Positions 1-8,634 of a stretch of 52,518 bases of DNA are shown one piece after another (the stretch's first letter is position 1; each line of letters starts with the position of its first letter). Source of the DNA: Bdellovibrionales bacterium RIFOXYC1_FULL_37_79 (GTDB taxonomy: Bacteria; Bdellovibrionota; Bacteriovoracia; Bacteriovoracales; Bacteriovoracaceae); assembly GCA_001770015.1 (NCBI GenBank), contig MEQB01000050.1, forward strand, positions 1 through 52,518. The letters run 5' to 3'. The translations under genes and the position numbers were made by a program. The notes under the pieces were generated by a model. That model ran no database searches and was not told the DNA's origin. It saw only the letters and a list, made by a program, of their open reading frames with translations.

Positions 1-186
1 TGCCATCTTATCTAAGAGAATCTCATGGGTGAATCCAATGGCCAAGGGCGGTGCGACATCTTGAAAAATTAAAAAATCAGAGTACTAGGCCTTTTGTTGT
101 ATGCCATAAATTAACCTTCAAATAAAATAAAAGTAATCGATAAACTCCAAATTGAAATTGAAAAATTCAGACCAATTGATAAGGCT

Positions 187-869
187 TTGCTTAAGCCACT
201 TAAAGAGTATTATCGCATTGGGTTTACCTATTCCAGTAATGCTATTGAAGGGCATACCCTGACGGAAACTGAAACCAAGGTTGTGCTTGAAGATGGTCTA
301 ACAATAGCTGGAAAACCATTAAGGGACCACTACGAAGCCTCAGGGCATAGTGAAGCTTATGATTTGATTTATAGTTTATCAAGAAAGAAAACGATTACTG
401 AGAAAGATATTTTGAATATTCATAAACTTTTTTATTATAGAATTGATCAGGAATCGGCTGGGCAGTACCGAAAAATACCGGTGGTGATTACTGGGACGAC
501 CTATGTTCCCCCGCACCTTCGAAAGTTTCAGTTCTTGTGAAAAAATTTATAAAGGAAATTCCTACCTTAAGAAAAAATTATCATCCGATCGAAGTGGCTG
601 CCATGATCCATCAAAAGTTGGTGGATATTCATCCGTTCGTAGACGGTAATGGTCGGACGGCAAGGCTTCTTATGAATCTGGTGTTGTTTCAAAACGGGTA
701 TACCATATCAATCATTCCGCCGATGCTCAGGAGTGATTACATTTCCCTAATTAAAAAATCCCAGACGGGTACCAAAGATAATTCTGCTTTTATTAATTTC
801 ATAAGCTCTATGGTCTATGAATCCAGCAAAGATTATTTGAGACTTTTAAAAGAGTTGCATAAAAAATAA
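187..869 (+). pseudogene. Fic-domain protein (AMPylase-type), frameshifted
   Basis: Two overlapping reading frames together make one Fic protein. The first (187-540) carries the N-terminal part, with an S-N-A-I-E-G segment that fits the inhibitory (S/T)xxxE(G/N) helix of Fic proteins. The second (537-869) carries the catalytic loop HPFVDGNGRTAR. Fic proteins transfer AMP or related groups from nucleotides to target-protein hydroxyls, and the inhibitory Glu holds the enzyme off. The natural reading moves from one frame to the other near the C5 run at about 508-512; one extra C would join them as VPPAPSKVSVLVKKF. The frame is open upstream to about 115 without an ATG, so the N-terminus is also short or lost and TTG 187 is only the first usable start. 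The C-terminal wHTH found in many relatives is absent. A sequencing error in the C run is the main alternative. Confidence 0.8.
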
Positions 870-901
870 AGCGACTGCTTAGAAGTTATAAACAGTCGCT
901 T
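861..901 (-). terminator. Rho-independent terminator for the 907-2463 gene
   Basis: A 9-bp perfect stem (AAGCGACTG at 869-877 with CAGTCGCTT at 893-901) closes a 15-nt loop. Read on the minus strand it is followed by a U-rich tract, TTTATTTTTT. It lies just past the stop of the minus-strand gene, and its left arm touches the Fic stop codon. On the plus strand no U tract follows. Confidence 0.8.
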
Positions 902-906
902 AAAAA

Positions 907-2463
907 TCAATTTGAGTTATATTTAGTCTCAGCTGTACATACCACTTGTTTTTTGCTGGAAAAAATTCCGCCTTCGCATTTTTCTTCAACACAAGAAGTA
1001 GGACATGAAAATAATGATATGTCAGCGTGTTCCAACTTTTCTTTTAAGAAATCGTTACACTTCTTGATTGCTTCTTCTTTGGTTGACTCAAGATAGTCTG
1101 AAGGTTTTTTTGAGCAAGTGGAAGTGGCTTTAAAATTACCGATGAAATCTTCGTGCTCGAAGATGGTTGGCTTTAGGGGACCACATTTCATATTATCATA
1201 ATAATGAGGATTACCTTGAATACATATCGATTCAATTTGACCATCTCCGTCTTTGGAAAAAACTATCAATGGTGAAATATACCAATTACCGTTATAATTA
1301 ATTTCTCCAGGTTCATCATCGGATCCGTAAATTGTGTATTTGCCAATCAAGAAACCTGATGGTGAGAAAAGTGGTTTCTTAGTTTTTATTCTAATTTGGT
1401 TGTTGGAAACAAGACATGAGTTATAGAAAGTAACTGATTGAATTTGACTGTTTGAGTGAAAAGTAACTGAGTAACCGCTATTAACATCACAATTTGGATT
1501 TTCATATTTCAAAGATAATCTGCCTAAAGTAGCTTGCACAGAGTAAAAGTAAAGTTCTTTAATCTGATCGTTTGGGTGGAGATCAACTCCAAGAAAAGAA
1601 TCATTATAGGGAAGAATGGTAAGTATTCCTGCAATGTGAGTTAAATTTTGTGTTTTATCAGGTAATAAACCCTTTATCCGGCTCAATTCCCCATCTTGGT
1701 AAAAATCGATATAATAGCTATCAATTTGAGAAGGACCGAAAACACTTCCGGGACGTACGTCGAATAGTTCCTTAATGGGTATATTACGCCAGTCACCTTT
1801 ACTAAACAAAACATCATAAGCCAGCATGTATAAATATTTATCAATGGTAAAATTATCGAATTCATAGGAAAAGAATGTAGCATTTAAATACCTTACTCTC
1901 TTTGAATTAGGGTGAATGTAGGCATTTTCTTCTTTAGCCTCACGATAAATCAGCTCATGAATGACCAGACCGGCTTTATTGGTATTATCCATCTGATCCC
2001 AGAGATCTTTTCTAATTTTATAGCGTCTTTCGCCACTCATGGGTTTCTTTTGGTGAGCTGCTTGGACGATCTCACAGTTGGGAGGAAAACTAACTTCGCC
2101 GGTGTCCGGAATATCGCTTAAAGTATCGCTCGTGAATGTAGTATTTTCTGGTAGCTGAAATTCTTTCCACCACTTTTCATAAAGAGTGGCGCGGGTGGGA
2201 TTTAGTCTTTTTATTTTGTTTATAATGGATGTGACTTTATCATTTAACGACGTTGAATTGTCATCAAGGTCAAGTGTAATGTCATGACGAAATTTAGCCT
2301 CATAGAAATCATAGAGAATAATACTTTGAATGCTGCTATCAGGATTTTTACAAACTAAAACATCGCCACCATTTCCTGTGCCCTGTCCGTCCAGGGCTGC
2401 AAAGGCGCAGAAGCTGTTTAAATAAAGGGCGATAAGTGCGCTTAAGGATAATTGTTTAATCAT
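907..2463 (-). CDS. Exported GNGGD/HELIYRE-family protein, paralog B
   Basis: A 518-residue protein with a signal peptide (cleavage likely after CAFA), then a GNGGDVLVC motif, a YDFYEA motif and, near residue 165, GLVIHELIYREA. The last resembles a metalloprotease helix but lacks the second zinc His (HELIY rather than HExxH), so activity is doubtful. The middle (about 240-400) has short strands of the type F-x-x-(N/D)-G-x-I, like MORN/YwqK-type repeats. The C-terminus is Cys-rich. It is the second of two tandem paralogs. The first 235 residues and last 100 are nearly the same as in the neighbour, and the middle is much more different. A GGAG site lies 8 nt before ATG. Function unknown; it probably acts in the periplasm or at the cell surface. 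It ends at a strong terminator. Confidence 0.88.
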   Translation of the reverse strand: MIKQLSLSALIALYLNSFCAFAALDGQGTGNGGDVLVCKNPDSSIQSIILYDFYEAKFRHDITLDLDDNSTSLNDKVTSIINKIKRLNPTRATLYEKWWKEFQLPENTTFTSDTLSDIPDTGEVSFPPNCEIVQAAHQKKPMSGERRYKIRKDLWDQMDNTNKAGLVIHELIYREAKEENAYIHPNSKRVRYLNATFFSYEFDNFTIDKYLYMLAYDVLFSKGDWRNIPIKELFDVRPGSVFGPSQIDSYYIDFYQDGELSRIKGLLPDKTQNLTHIAGILTILPYNDSFLGVDLHPNDQIKELYFYSVQATLGRLSLKYENPNCDVNSGYSVTFHSNSQIQSVTFYNSCLVSNNQIRIKTKKPLFSPSGFLIGKYTIYGSDDEPGEINYNGNWYISPLIVFSKDGDGQIESICIQGNPHYYDNMKCGPLKPTIFEHEDFIGNFKATSTCSKKPSDYLESTKEEAIKKCNDFLKEKLEHADISLFSCPTSCVEEKCEGGIFSSKKQVVCTAETKYNSN

Positions 2464-2496
2464 TTTTATTCTCCATTTGGATAACGTCCATTTAAA

Positions 2497-4029
2497 TTAA
2501 TTCGAGTTATATTTAGTCACAGCCGTACATACCACTTTCTTTTTACTGGAAAAAATTCCGCCACCATCGCATTTTTCTTCAATACAAGAAGTAGGACAGG
2601 AAAAAAGTGATATGTCCGCTGATTCCAACTTTTCTTTTAAGAAATCGTTACATGCTTTGATTGCTTCTTGTTTGGTTGACTCAAGATATTCGGAAGGTTT
2701 TTTGGAGCAAGCGGAAGTGGCTTTAGAATTACCGATAAAATTTTCATGTTGGAAGAGGGTTTGCTTAAAAGGACCACATTCGTCTTCATCAAGGCATATT
2801 GATTCAATTTGACCGTCTCCTGCTTTAGAAAAAACAATCAACTTTATGGTATACCAATTATTGTTATAATTAATTTCTCCAGATTTAATATCGTATCCAC
2901 CAATTAAGTAGCCAGATGGTGAGAAATTGACTTCCACAAATCTTTTCTTAAATTCAATTCTTATATTTTTGTTGGAAAGGACACAGTGATCCGAGAAAAA
3001 AAAACGTTTTATCTGACCGTTTGAATGGAGATTGATCCAATCTGCAAGAGTACAACGAGGATTTTCATACTTTGATGATAACTTGCCTGCATAGAGATAC
3101 GAAGCCGGGCCTAGCTTCTCAAGTGTGCCGTCTGGATAGAATTTAAAAGTTAAGTCACCCAAAGGAGTATCGCCAGACAAATTATCAAGGATGATTGCAC
3201 CTCCTGCTATAGATACACTTGAGCTAGGTGGAATTTGAACTCTGCGCATCTCTTTTAGGAACCCATTTGGGTAAAAATCAACCTCATTCTTAATGTAAGG
3301 GATTCCAGGATTGTCATCATAGGTTGCATACAGCAGTTTGGTTAGTAGGCTATTCCATTCACCATTACTAAATTGAACATCGAAAGCCAGCATGTATAAA
3401 TATTTGTCGATGGTATAATCATTAAATTCATTGGAAAAGAAAGTAGCGTTTAAATATCTTACACGCTTTGAATTGAGATGAACGTAGGCATTTTCTTCTT
3501 TAGCTTCCCGATAAATCAGTTCATGAATGACCAGACCTGCTTTATTGGCATTATCCATCTGATCCCATAAATCTTTTCTGATTTTATAGCGCCTTTCTCC
3601 ACTAAAGGGTTTCTTTTGATGAGCTGCCTGGACAATTTCGCAATTGGCGGGATAGGTAACTTCCCCAGTATCCGGAATATCACTTAAAGTATCACTTGTG
3701 AACAAAGTATTTTCTGGTAGCTGAAATTCGTTCCACCACTTTTCATAAAGAGTGGCGCGGGTGGGATTTAGTCTTTTTATTTTGTTTATAATGGATGTGA
3801 CTTTATCATTTAACGACGTTGAATTGTCATCAAGGTCAAGTGTGATGTCATGACGAAATTTAGCTTCATAGAAATCATAGAGAATAATACTTTGAATGCT
3901 GCTATCAGGATTTTTACAAACCAAAACATCGCCACCATTTCCAGTTCCCTGTCCGTCCAGAGCTGCAAAGGAGCAGAAGCTAGTTAAATAAAGGGCGAGA
4001 AGTGCGCTTAAGGATAATTGTTTAATCAT
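2497..4029 (-). CDS. Exported GNGGD/HELIYRE-family protein, paralog A
   Basis: A 510-residue paralog of the downstream gene with the same signal peptide, GNGGDVLVC, YDFYEA and HELIYREA motifs. Its middle section again holds repeated F-(Y/H)-x-(N/D)-G-x-(I/L) units (FYPNGFLKE, FYPDGTLEK, LHSNGQIKR), which suggests a MORN-like beta repeat. Its ATG lies inside the last codons of the TIGR02147 regulator (8-nt overlap), so the two are probably translated together. The regulator, this gene and the next copy form one unit. Long identical DNA stretches shared with the neighbour (compare 2150-2300 and 3725-3870) indicate recent duplication or gene conversion. The lost second His of HExxH makes a protease role uncertain. 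Confidence 0.88.
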   Translation of the reverse strand: MIKQLSLSALLALYLTSFCSFAALDGQGTGNGGDVLVCKNPDSSIQSIILYDFYEAKFRHDITLDLDDNSTSLNDKVTSIINKIKRLNPTRATLYEKWWNEFQLPENTLFTSDTLSDIPDTGEVTYPANCEIVQAAHQKKPFSGERRYKIRKDLWDQMDNANKAGLVIHELIYREAKEENAYVHLNSKRVRYLNATFFSNEFNDYTIDKYLYMLAFDVQFSNGEWNSLLTKLLYATYDDNPGIPYIKNEVDFYPNGFLKEMRRVQIPPSSSVSIAGGAIILDNLSGDTPLGDLTFKFYPDGTLEKLGPASYLYAGKLSSKYENPRCTLADWINLHSNGQIKRFFFSDHCVLSNKNIRIEFKKRFVEVNFSPSGYLIGGYDIKSGEINYNNNWYTIKLIVFSKAGDGQIESICLDEDECGPFKQTLFQHENFIGNSKATSACSKKPSEYLESTKQEAIKACNDFLKEKLESADISLFSCPTSCIEEKCDGGGIFSSKKKVVCTAVTKYNSN

Positions 4030-4837
4030 TTTTATTCTCCATTAAATTAAAAAATTGCATGCTGAGGCAATATACTTTATTAGCTTTTTTATTTTCCAGT
4101 TTTTTTGCGATCAATCGGTCAAATTCGTTTCTAAATTCTTGTATTTTCTTTTTTAAAACTGGCAAATCTTCCGAGTGAATGGCCACTGTCAGAGTTGATA
4201 ATTCCCGCTCGTCAACACTTTGATCGGTGATTGATTTCATGGCTTTGTTTAATATTTGCTGACAAAATTTCTTGATGGATAAGGATGGAACACCGTGGGT
4301 GGTATCAAGCTGTATCCCGGTGGAAATGTACTGACCGCCGGTTTTTTTTATGAGTTTTAAACGAAGTAATCTCGCAAAGGCCTCGTCAACTTCCAAGGTG
4401 GTTAACCCAAGAGTCTTAGCGATCCACTTATGATTACTTTTAAAATCGCTTGTTGTAATCAGTTCAAGGATAGCGTAGTAATACCAATCAGAAATTAATT
4501 TAAAGGTATCCTCTTGTAATTGTTTTTTTTCTGAAAAGATTTTTATTTTTTCCAGGTTGCGTTGAGCAATATTTCTGTCTTTTTTTGATCGAGCGTCGTG
4601 GGCCATGACCAAATTAGTAAAATATTCGCTTTCTTGTTTGTTTAGTTTCAAAGTGCTGGCAATCTGGATTGCTTTTTGAGGTGAGATCCCTTGTTTTCCT
4701 CTTAGGATTTCGCTTAGATTGGAGGGGGCAATTTCTAAATCTCTGGCAAATGCACGTAGTGAATACCTGGTGTTTTGAATTTTTCTAAATTCCAAGTGTT
4801 CTTTCAAAATATCTCTGTAATGTTCATTCGGTTGCAT
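4022..4837 (-). CDS. TIGR02147/DUF4423-type transcriptional regulator (copy 1)
   Basis: A 271-residue protein with the pattern of the TIGR02147 family. An N-terminal helix-turn-helix (about residues 25-62, YSLRAFARDLEIAPSNLSEI) is followed by a linker and a C-terminal winged-helix-like domain starting at LISDWYYYAILEL. The family is common in Bdellovibrionota and Fibrobacteres and its function is poorly known. It overlaps the start of the exported paralog at 4029, so it probably controls, and is made together with, the two exported proteins. The -10 box ends only 6 nt before the ATG and there is no Shine-Dalgarno site, so the mRNA is predicted to be leaderless. The start ATG 4837 is supported by this promoter and by alignment with the copy at 52103 (MQ-x-x-x-x-Y). 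Confidence 0.85.
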   Translation of the reverse strand: MQPNEHYRDILKEHLEFRKIQNTRYSLRAFARDLEIAPSNLSEILRGKQGISPQKAIQIASTLKLNKQESEYFTNLVMAHDARSKKDRNIAQRNLEKIKIFSEKKQLQEDTFKLISDWYYYAILELITTSDFKSNHKWIAKTLGLTTLEVDEAFARLLRLKLIKKTGGQYISTGIQLDTTHGVPSLSIKKFCQQILNKAMKSITDQSVDERELSTLTVAIHSEDLPVLKKKIQEFRNEFDRLIAKKLENKKANKVYCLSMQFFNLMENKND

Positions 4838-4843
4838 GGGCTA

Positions 4844-4872
4844 TAAATAACAAATTGCGCTTGTCTGGTCAA
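4844..4872 (-). promoter_or_regulatory. Sigma-70 promoter of regulator copy 1 (leaderless)
   Basis: On the minus strand TTGACC (4872-4867), a 17-bp spacer and TATTTA (4849-4844) precede ATG 4837. Transcription would begin at or one base before the start codon. No ribosome binding site is present between -10 and ATG. Confidence 0.6.
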
Positions 4873-4877
4873 CGGTT

Positions 4878-4898
4878 CGCATAACAAAGTGTTATGCG
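4878..4898. promoter_or_regulatory. Perfect 9-bp-arm palindrome upstream of regulator copy 1
   Basis: CGCATAACA at 4878-4886 and TGTTATGCG at 4890-4898 are exact inverted repeats around AAG. The site sits about 6 bp upstream of the -35 box. This fits a dimer-bound operator, either for the regulator itself or for an unknown factor. No U-run follows, so a terminator is unlikely. Confidence 0.6.
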
Positions 4899-5012
4899 AG
4901 TCAGGGATCATTTGAGTGGTGTCTAAAACAAGTAGGTGTAAATACCTGAATGTGCAACAAACCTTATCTGGAAGACTGAACTAATCATGATTTTATTTTA
5001 ACGGAAAGTATT

Positions 5013-5091
5013 AAAAGTCTCTGTAAATTTTACACTTCAGGGAAGAGTATTAAGGTAAAGATCCATCTTCATTTATTACAATTGCTACAAA
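5013..5091 (-). pseudogene. Decayed 3' fragment of the HNH gene at 7020-7922
   Basis: This stretch matches the 3' end of the intact HNH gene. 5013-5038 equals 7026-7051 base for base (26 nt). Similarity continues to about 5070, an internal stretch corresponding to about 7083-7111 is missing, and the match resumes at the TTTATTACAATTGCTACA segment. It corresponds to the last C-x-x-C of the HNH domain and the C-terminus, with frames broken. Weaker similarity continues on the 3' side (4936-4956 against 6943-6963). It is a remnant of a second copy of this gene family. Confidence 0.8.
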
Positions 5092-5094
5092 AAA

Positions 5095-5166
5095 GGTTAT
5101 ACGGAGTACATTAAAAATAAATTTGTCGATGAAGTTGCGGATTTACTTCAATATGAAAAGAACTGA
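5095..5166 (+). pseudogene. Short coding-like C-terminal remnant, unknown gene
   Basis: A 23-codon open stretch ends in TGA and has a protein-like composition (GYTEYIKNKFVDEV...). It has no start codon and directly abuts the HNH fragment, so it may be the tail of a lost plus-strand gene. The call rests only on composition and could be chance. From here to 5237 nothing else is recognisable. Confidence 0.25.
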
Positions 5167-5237
5167 CTAAGGATACCCAATATTTCTTAGCTTTTAATAT
5201 CAATGAATGTTCACTGAATTAATGATTGACTAACCAA

Positions 5238-6845
5238 TTACATAATTCCGCCTGCGGTTTGAATTATTCTTTTTATTGATTCAGATTCAGCATAAAACAA
5301 TGCCGTTTTTTTATATACATCTCTAATATTTACCAGCGCTCCATTCTCAATAAGAAGTTTAACGTTCTCGAGATTATCATGCTTGGCGGCAAGCATTAAT
5401 GGAGTTGAATCATAGGGCGTTTGTCTATTAACATTATCGCCTCTTAGAATAATTTCTCTTAAGACTTCTGAAGAAGAATCCATAGCTGCTAAGTGAATTG
5501 CTGTGTATTGAAAAAGGGATGTAGACTGAAATTCTAAATTTGCACCAGCCCTGATTAATTTTATGGCTAATTTACGAAGAGCTGAAGTTGATTCTTGGAA
5601 TAGACATAAAAGTAATGCCGATTTCCCTTGGTCATTAACAAAATCTAAGTAAGCTCCAGCATCAACCAAATACTCCCCATATTCAGCATATGAATAAGAG
5701 TCGGAGGCAAGCATCAAAGCTGACATTGCATCTGAGCGTATATTTAAATCGGCACCAGCATCAATAATGATCTTTGCAGCATTTACACGCCCTTGAGAAT
5801 AATTAGATTGAAAGAAAAATGGGTACATAATCGCTGTAAGACCTCTTGAGTCTAAGGCATTTAAATTCGCTCCATGCGAAATAAGGTCTCTAATCAGATT
5901 GAGAGAAACGCCATTATTAACCAAATTCATTAGCGGAGTCGTCCCGCCAGAGTCACATGGTGTATCCAACAACTTAAATCCCGCAGATATTATTGTATGA
6001 TAAAAATCATTTGTATAAGCACGCTCCTCTTCTGTCCAAAAACCCATTACAGAAGTCGGGCCACATAAAGCAGTAAATTTACCATCTTTTGAAATATTAA
6101 TTTCAGCACCATGCTTTAATAATGCCTTGAAGTGGGAAAGTTTATAGAATAGGGCTGCTCTTAATAAAGGTGTCCACCCTGAGTTTGATTTACGGTTAGG
6201 ATTTGCATTATTATCTAATAATATTTCTGTTAGTTCTACTTCGTCATCAGGCTGAGATACCGCCATCTCCAAAATAGTACGGCCATCATTAGAGGCCTGA
6301 TTAAGATTTGCATTCTTTTTCAAAAATATCTTTAAAATCTCTTTCTTTTTTTCAATTTTCATTTCGTCTGAAGCAGCAATCCAAGCCAGAGAAGAAAGAT
6401 TATAGTAACTTTCTTCAGCATACATATCACCACCCAGCTCTAAAAACTTAGAAACCATTTCAATATTTCCTGAAATGACTGCTGCGTGAAGGGGAGTATT
6501 TTGAAAAACTATACTACGCTTCGGGTTTGCCCCCTTTTCTAACAGATAGGTAGCAATATCATTAAATTGCAATACAGTTGCCAATGTTAAAATATCAATG
6601 CATTCTTCTGCCCCGCAACCCATAAAAGTAAAAGTTTCATCGGGACTGATTCCATTATCAATTAATTTTTTTACTTCAATAAAATCATGGCTACATATGG
6701 CTTTTACAACAGGTCGATTTACGTAATTACACCCATAGAATTTAGCTTTTAATGTAACGTTTCCATAGTCATCTGAATTTGCAGGCAATGCCAAAACTGA
6801 AGTAGCTGAAATAAAAATAATGATAGCTAATATAAATAGTTTCAT
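5238..6845 (-). CDS. Exported ankyrin-repeat protein
   Basis: About 535 residues, with a signal peptide (MKLFILAIIIFISATSVLA) followed by roughly a dozen ankyrin repeats. Recurrent markers are TPLHAAV, G-A-(D/N)-(L/P)-N and TPL(M/L)xAA, running nearly to the C-terminus. Ankyrin stacks bind other proteins; the signal peptide places this one in the periplasm or outside the cell. The frame extends to 6863, but ATG 6845 is preferred because GGAG lies 5-6 nt before it and the signal peptide begins there. A promoter lies at 6879-6907. The gene stands alone between the HNH gene and its fragment. Such proteins are often linked to predator-prey or host contact, but that is inference here. Confidence 0.88.
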   Translation of the reverse strand: MKLFILAIIIFISATSVLALPANSDDYGNVTLKAKFYGCNYVNRPVVKAICSHDFIEVKKLIDNGISPDETFTFMGCGAEECIDILTLATVLQFNDIATYLLEKGANPKRSIVFQNTPLHAAVISGNIEMVSKFLELGGDMYAEESYYNLSSLAWIAASDEMKIEKKKEILKIFLKKNANLNQASNDGRTILEMAVSQPDDEVELTEILLDNNANPNRKSNSGWTPLLRAALFYKLSHFKALLKHGAEINISKDGKFTALCGPTSVMGFWTEEERAYTNDFYHTIISAGFKLLDTPCDSGGTTPLMNLVNNGVSLNLIRDLISHGANLNALDSRGLTAIMYPFFFQSNYSQGRVNAAKIIIDAGADLNIRSDAMSALMLASDSYSYAEYGEYLVDAGAYLDFVNDQGKSALLLCLFQESTSALRKLAIKLIRAGANLEFQSTSLFQYTAIHLAAMDSSSEVLREIILRGDNVNRQTPYDSTPLMLAAKHDNLENVKLLIENGALVNIRDVYKKTALFYAESESIKRIIQTAGGIM

Positions 6846-6878
6846 GCATCTCCAACCTATCAAATCTTTTTATCTAAA

Positions 6879-6907
6879 ATGTTATTCCGATTTATTTTGA
6901 TGTTCAA
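6879..6907 (-). promoter_or_regulatory. Promoter of the ankyrin gene
   Basis: On the minus strand TTGAAC (6907-6902), a 17-bp spacer and TAACAT (6884-6879) stand about 35 nt ahead of ATG 6845, leaving room for the GGAG site. Confidence 0.5.
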
Positions 6908-7019
6908 CATTTATTTAGACTCAGGTGATCTACCAAAAAAGTGTAACTACTTGAATACGCCTCAGATGAGATTGGAAAATTAGGAGAAGGATGCGTTCGC
7001 CTTTGGTCTTTATCTTCTA

Positions 7020-7922
7020 TCAACGAAAAGTCTCTGTAAATTTTACACTTCCTGGAAGTGCATTAAGGAAATGATCCATCTTCTCTTGCCCAAAATCCTT
7101 GATCGCTTTGCGTTTATTACAATTGCTACAGAGTAATTGGATATTGGTTAAATTATTGGTTCCACCTTTGGCGTAAGGGATTAGGTGGTCAAATTCCAAG
7201 TTTTGAGTGGATTTACAGTTTTCACATTCTCCGTTTGTTCTTTTATAAACAGTCTCTTTGATTTTTCTTGGGATATGGCGACTGTTTTTTGCTGGAACAT
7301 TTTTAGACTCCCGTTTGACTTCAATCTTTTGATTGATATAGGTATCAGCCAGCAGCGAAATGATTTTATCCAGATCATCTTCCTTAGTTAAGTTTTTAAC
7401 TTTTTCAATTTTCTTCAGAGTTTCTTTAGAGAGGTTTACGTGAACTCTTGCGATTTCAGTTGTGGCGTTGTTAATAATGGTTCTTTTGGGGGTTTTATCA
7501 ATGCCAAAATCTTTTTTCATTTTATAAACCTTATCTTCACACTGGGTCTTAGTCAGGTTTTTCATTTGGTCAAAGATTTGCAGTTTGTCTTGTTTGGATA
7601 TTATGTTTGCCTCTTTAAAGAGATTGCTCGCAAGATTGATACTTGATAGGGAGAGTGATCCATTGTCGATATTTTTTTTAAGCTCAGGAAGAGTCTTAAG
7701 CACGCGCATTGCATTTATCCGTCTCCATGCTTGTTGTTCAGTATAGTTTAGTTCTTTTAATGAGTAGTCAAACAATGAAGTGTATCCCAGATCTGAGTAG
7801 AGTTTTCTTCTTTCAATTTCTTCCAGGTGAGAGATAATTTCAGAGAGCAGTTTTCGTTCTTTTTTTATTAGATTTTTTGTGCTGGTTAGCAGTTCTTGGT
7901 CGCTATAATTTTTGATATCCAT
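7020..7922 (-). CDS. HNH endonuclease-domain protein
   Basis: A 300-residue protein. The N-terminal half is helical (LGYTSLFDYSLKELNY... RRINAMR), as in DUF222-like/HNH families. The C-terminal HNH domain is about residues 225-285: C-x-x-C (CENC), FDHLIPYAKGG, N-x-x-x-L-x-C-x-x-C-N. HNH domains bind one metal and cut DNA. The zinc-knuckle cysteines and the DH pair are all present, so the enzyme may be active. AAGGAAAAG lies just before ATG 7922. The family is often multi-copy in Bdellovibrionota; here a broken 3' copy lies at 5013-5091, which hints at mobility or recombination. Its substrate is unknown. Confidence 0.85.
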   Translation of the reverse strand: MDIKNYSDQELLTSTKNLIKKERKLLSEIISHLEEIERRKLYSDLGYTSLFDYSLKELNYTEQQAWRRINAMRVLKTLPELKKNIDNGSLSLSSINLASNLFKEANIISKQDKLQIFDQMKNLTKTQCEDKVYKMKKDFGIDKTPKRTIINNATTEIARVHVNLSKETLKKIEKVKNLTKEDDLDKIISLLADTYINQKIEVKRESKNVPAKNSRHIPRKIKETVYKRTNGECENCKSTQNLEFDHLIPYAKGGTNNLTNIQLLCSNCNKRKAIKDFGQEKMDHFLNALPGSVKFTETFR

Positions 7923-8361
7923 AGTCTTTTCCTTGGTTGGTTTTATAAAATATTATCTATCACAAATGAAGAAGTATTAAAAATGTAAGAAATGCTAAAC
8001 CCATTATCTGCATGGGCTGACGGCGGTTAATTTTGTGAATTTTTACTTGGTAGGTTGGTCCTAGGAAGGCATGAAAAGAAAATTTTAAAAATTATGTTTT
8101 TAAATAAATTTGAAGCAAAAATATAGTGGTTTTTGTGATTGAAATTTATTTTTTTAAAATGCTTACTTTCTGCAGCAGTAATAAAAAAACCTTTCGGGAA
8201 GGGTGCAGATAGGGCGAGACCAAGGTTATAAACAAAGACGGTTAAATGAAAAGCATATCCTGGTTGGTATGCTGTAATGAACAAGAGGTTCGGACTATGA
8301 TCAAAAAAGTATTCTATCGTTGATAATGATTCTTTTATTTTTTTTCCGCGCAAGAATTGAG

Positions 8362-8634
8362 ATGTCTCAAAAATCTACTAAAACAAAAGTAGAGAAAAAA
8401 GATCTAATAAAAAATGTGCTTTATTTATCGTGTGGAAATGAAAAGGTAATGCAGAGCTTGAAAACTATGGTAATCAGATAAAAGAGCTATGGCTCGGCGC
8501 TGGCCTATCATGCCGCTTATTTTAAGGTAAATCTGGACGTACCTCTCTCAAAAGTGCTAAAACTTACCCGTAAAAACAACAATAAATTAATGCACATAGT
8601 CCCAACCGCGGACATACTACTAAAAGGAGATTCT
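8362..8634 (+). pseudogene. Decayed reading frame running into the next gene
   Basis: ATG 8362 opens a 39-codon frame ending at TAA 8479-8481. The same frame then stays open from 8482 through ATG 8635 into the next gene. The text looks like protein (SYGSALAYHAAYFKV, LDVPLSKVLKL). A third segment in the +1 frame over the stop (LENYGNQIKE) would bridge the parts if two compensating indels were undone. The likely story is a broken gene that happens to read into the downstream one. The downstream gene has its own AAAAGGAG site at 8635. From 7923 to 8361 I see no convincing gene; a minus-strand frame at 8027-8353 has poor coding character. Confidence 0.4.

Noticed and set aside
1-66. Minus-strand open frame at the left edge (FQDVAPPLAIGFTHEILLDK)
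   Set aside because: Looks protein-like, perhaps transposase-like, but only 22 codons are visible, there is no start and a stop lies just upstream, so it cannot be supported.
2000-2040. HELIYREA taken as a zinc protease site in the GNGGD proteins
   Set aside because: The second zinc His of HExxH is missing in all three related proteins, so I did not call them proteases.
8175-8215. Hairpin CCTT...AAGG with T-run on the minus strand
   Set aside because: Only about 4 bp of stem and no gene ending just before it, so too weak to call a terminator.
8027-8353. 108-codon minus-strand frame
   Set aside because: Composition is poor (long Phe/Asn/Lys run at the end), there is no ribosome site, and no family pattern; the region more likely holds decayed DNA and regulatory sequence.
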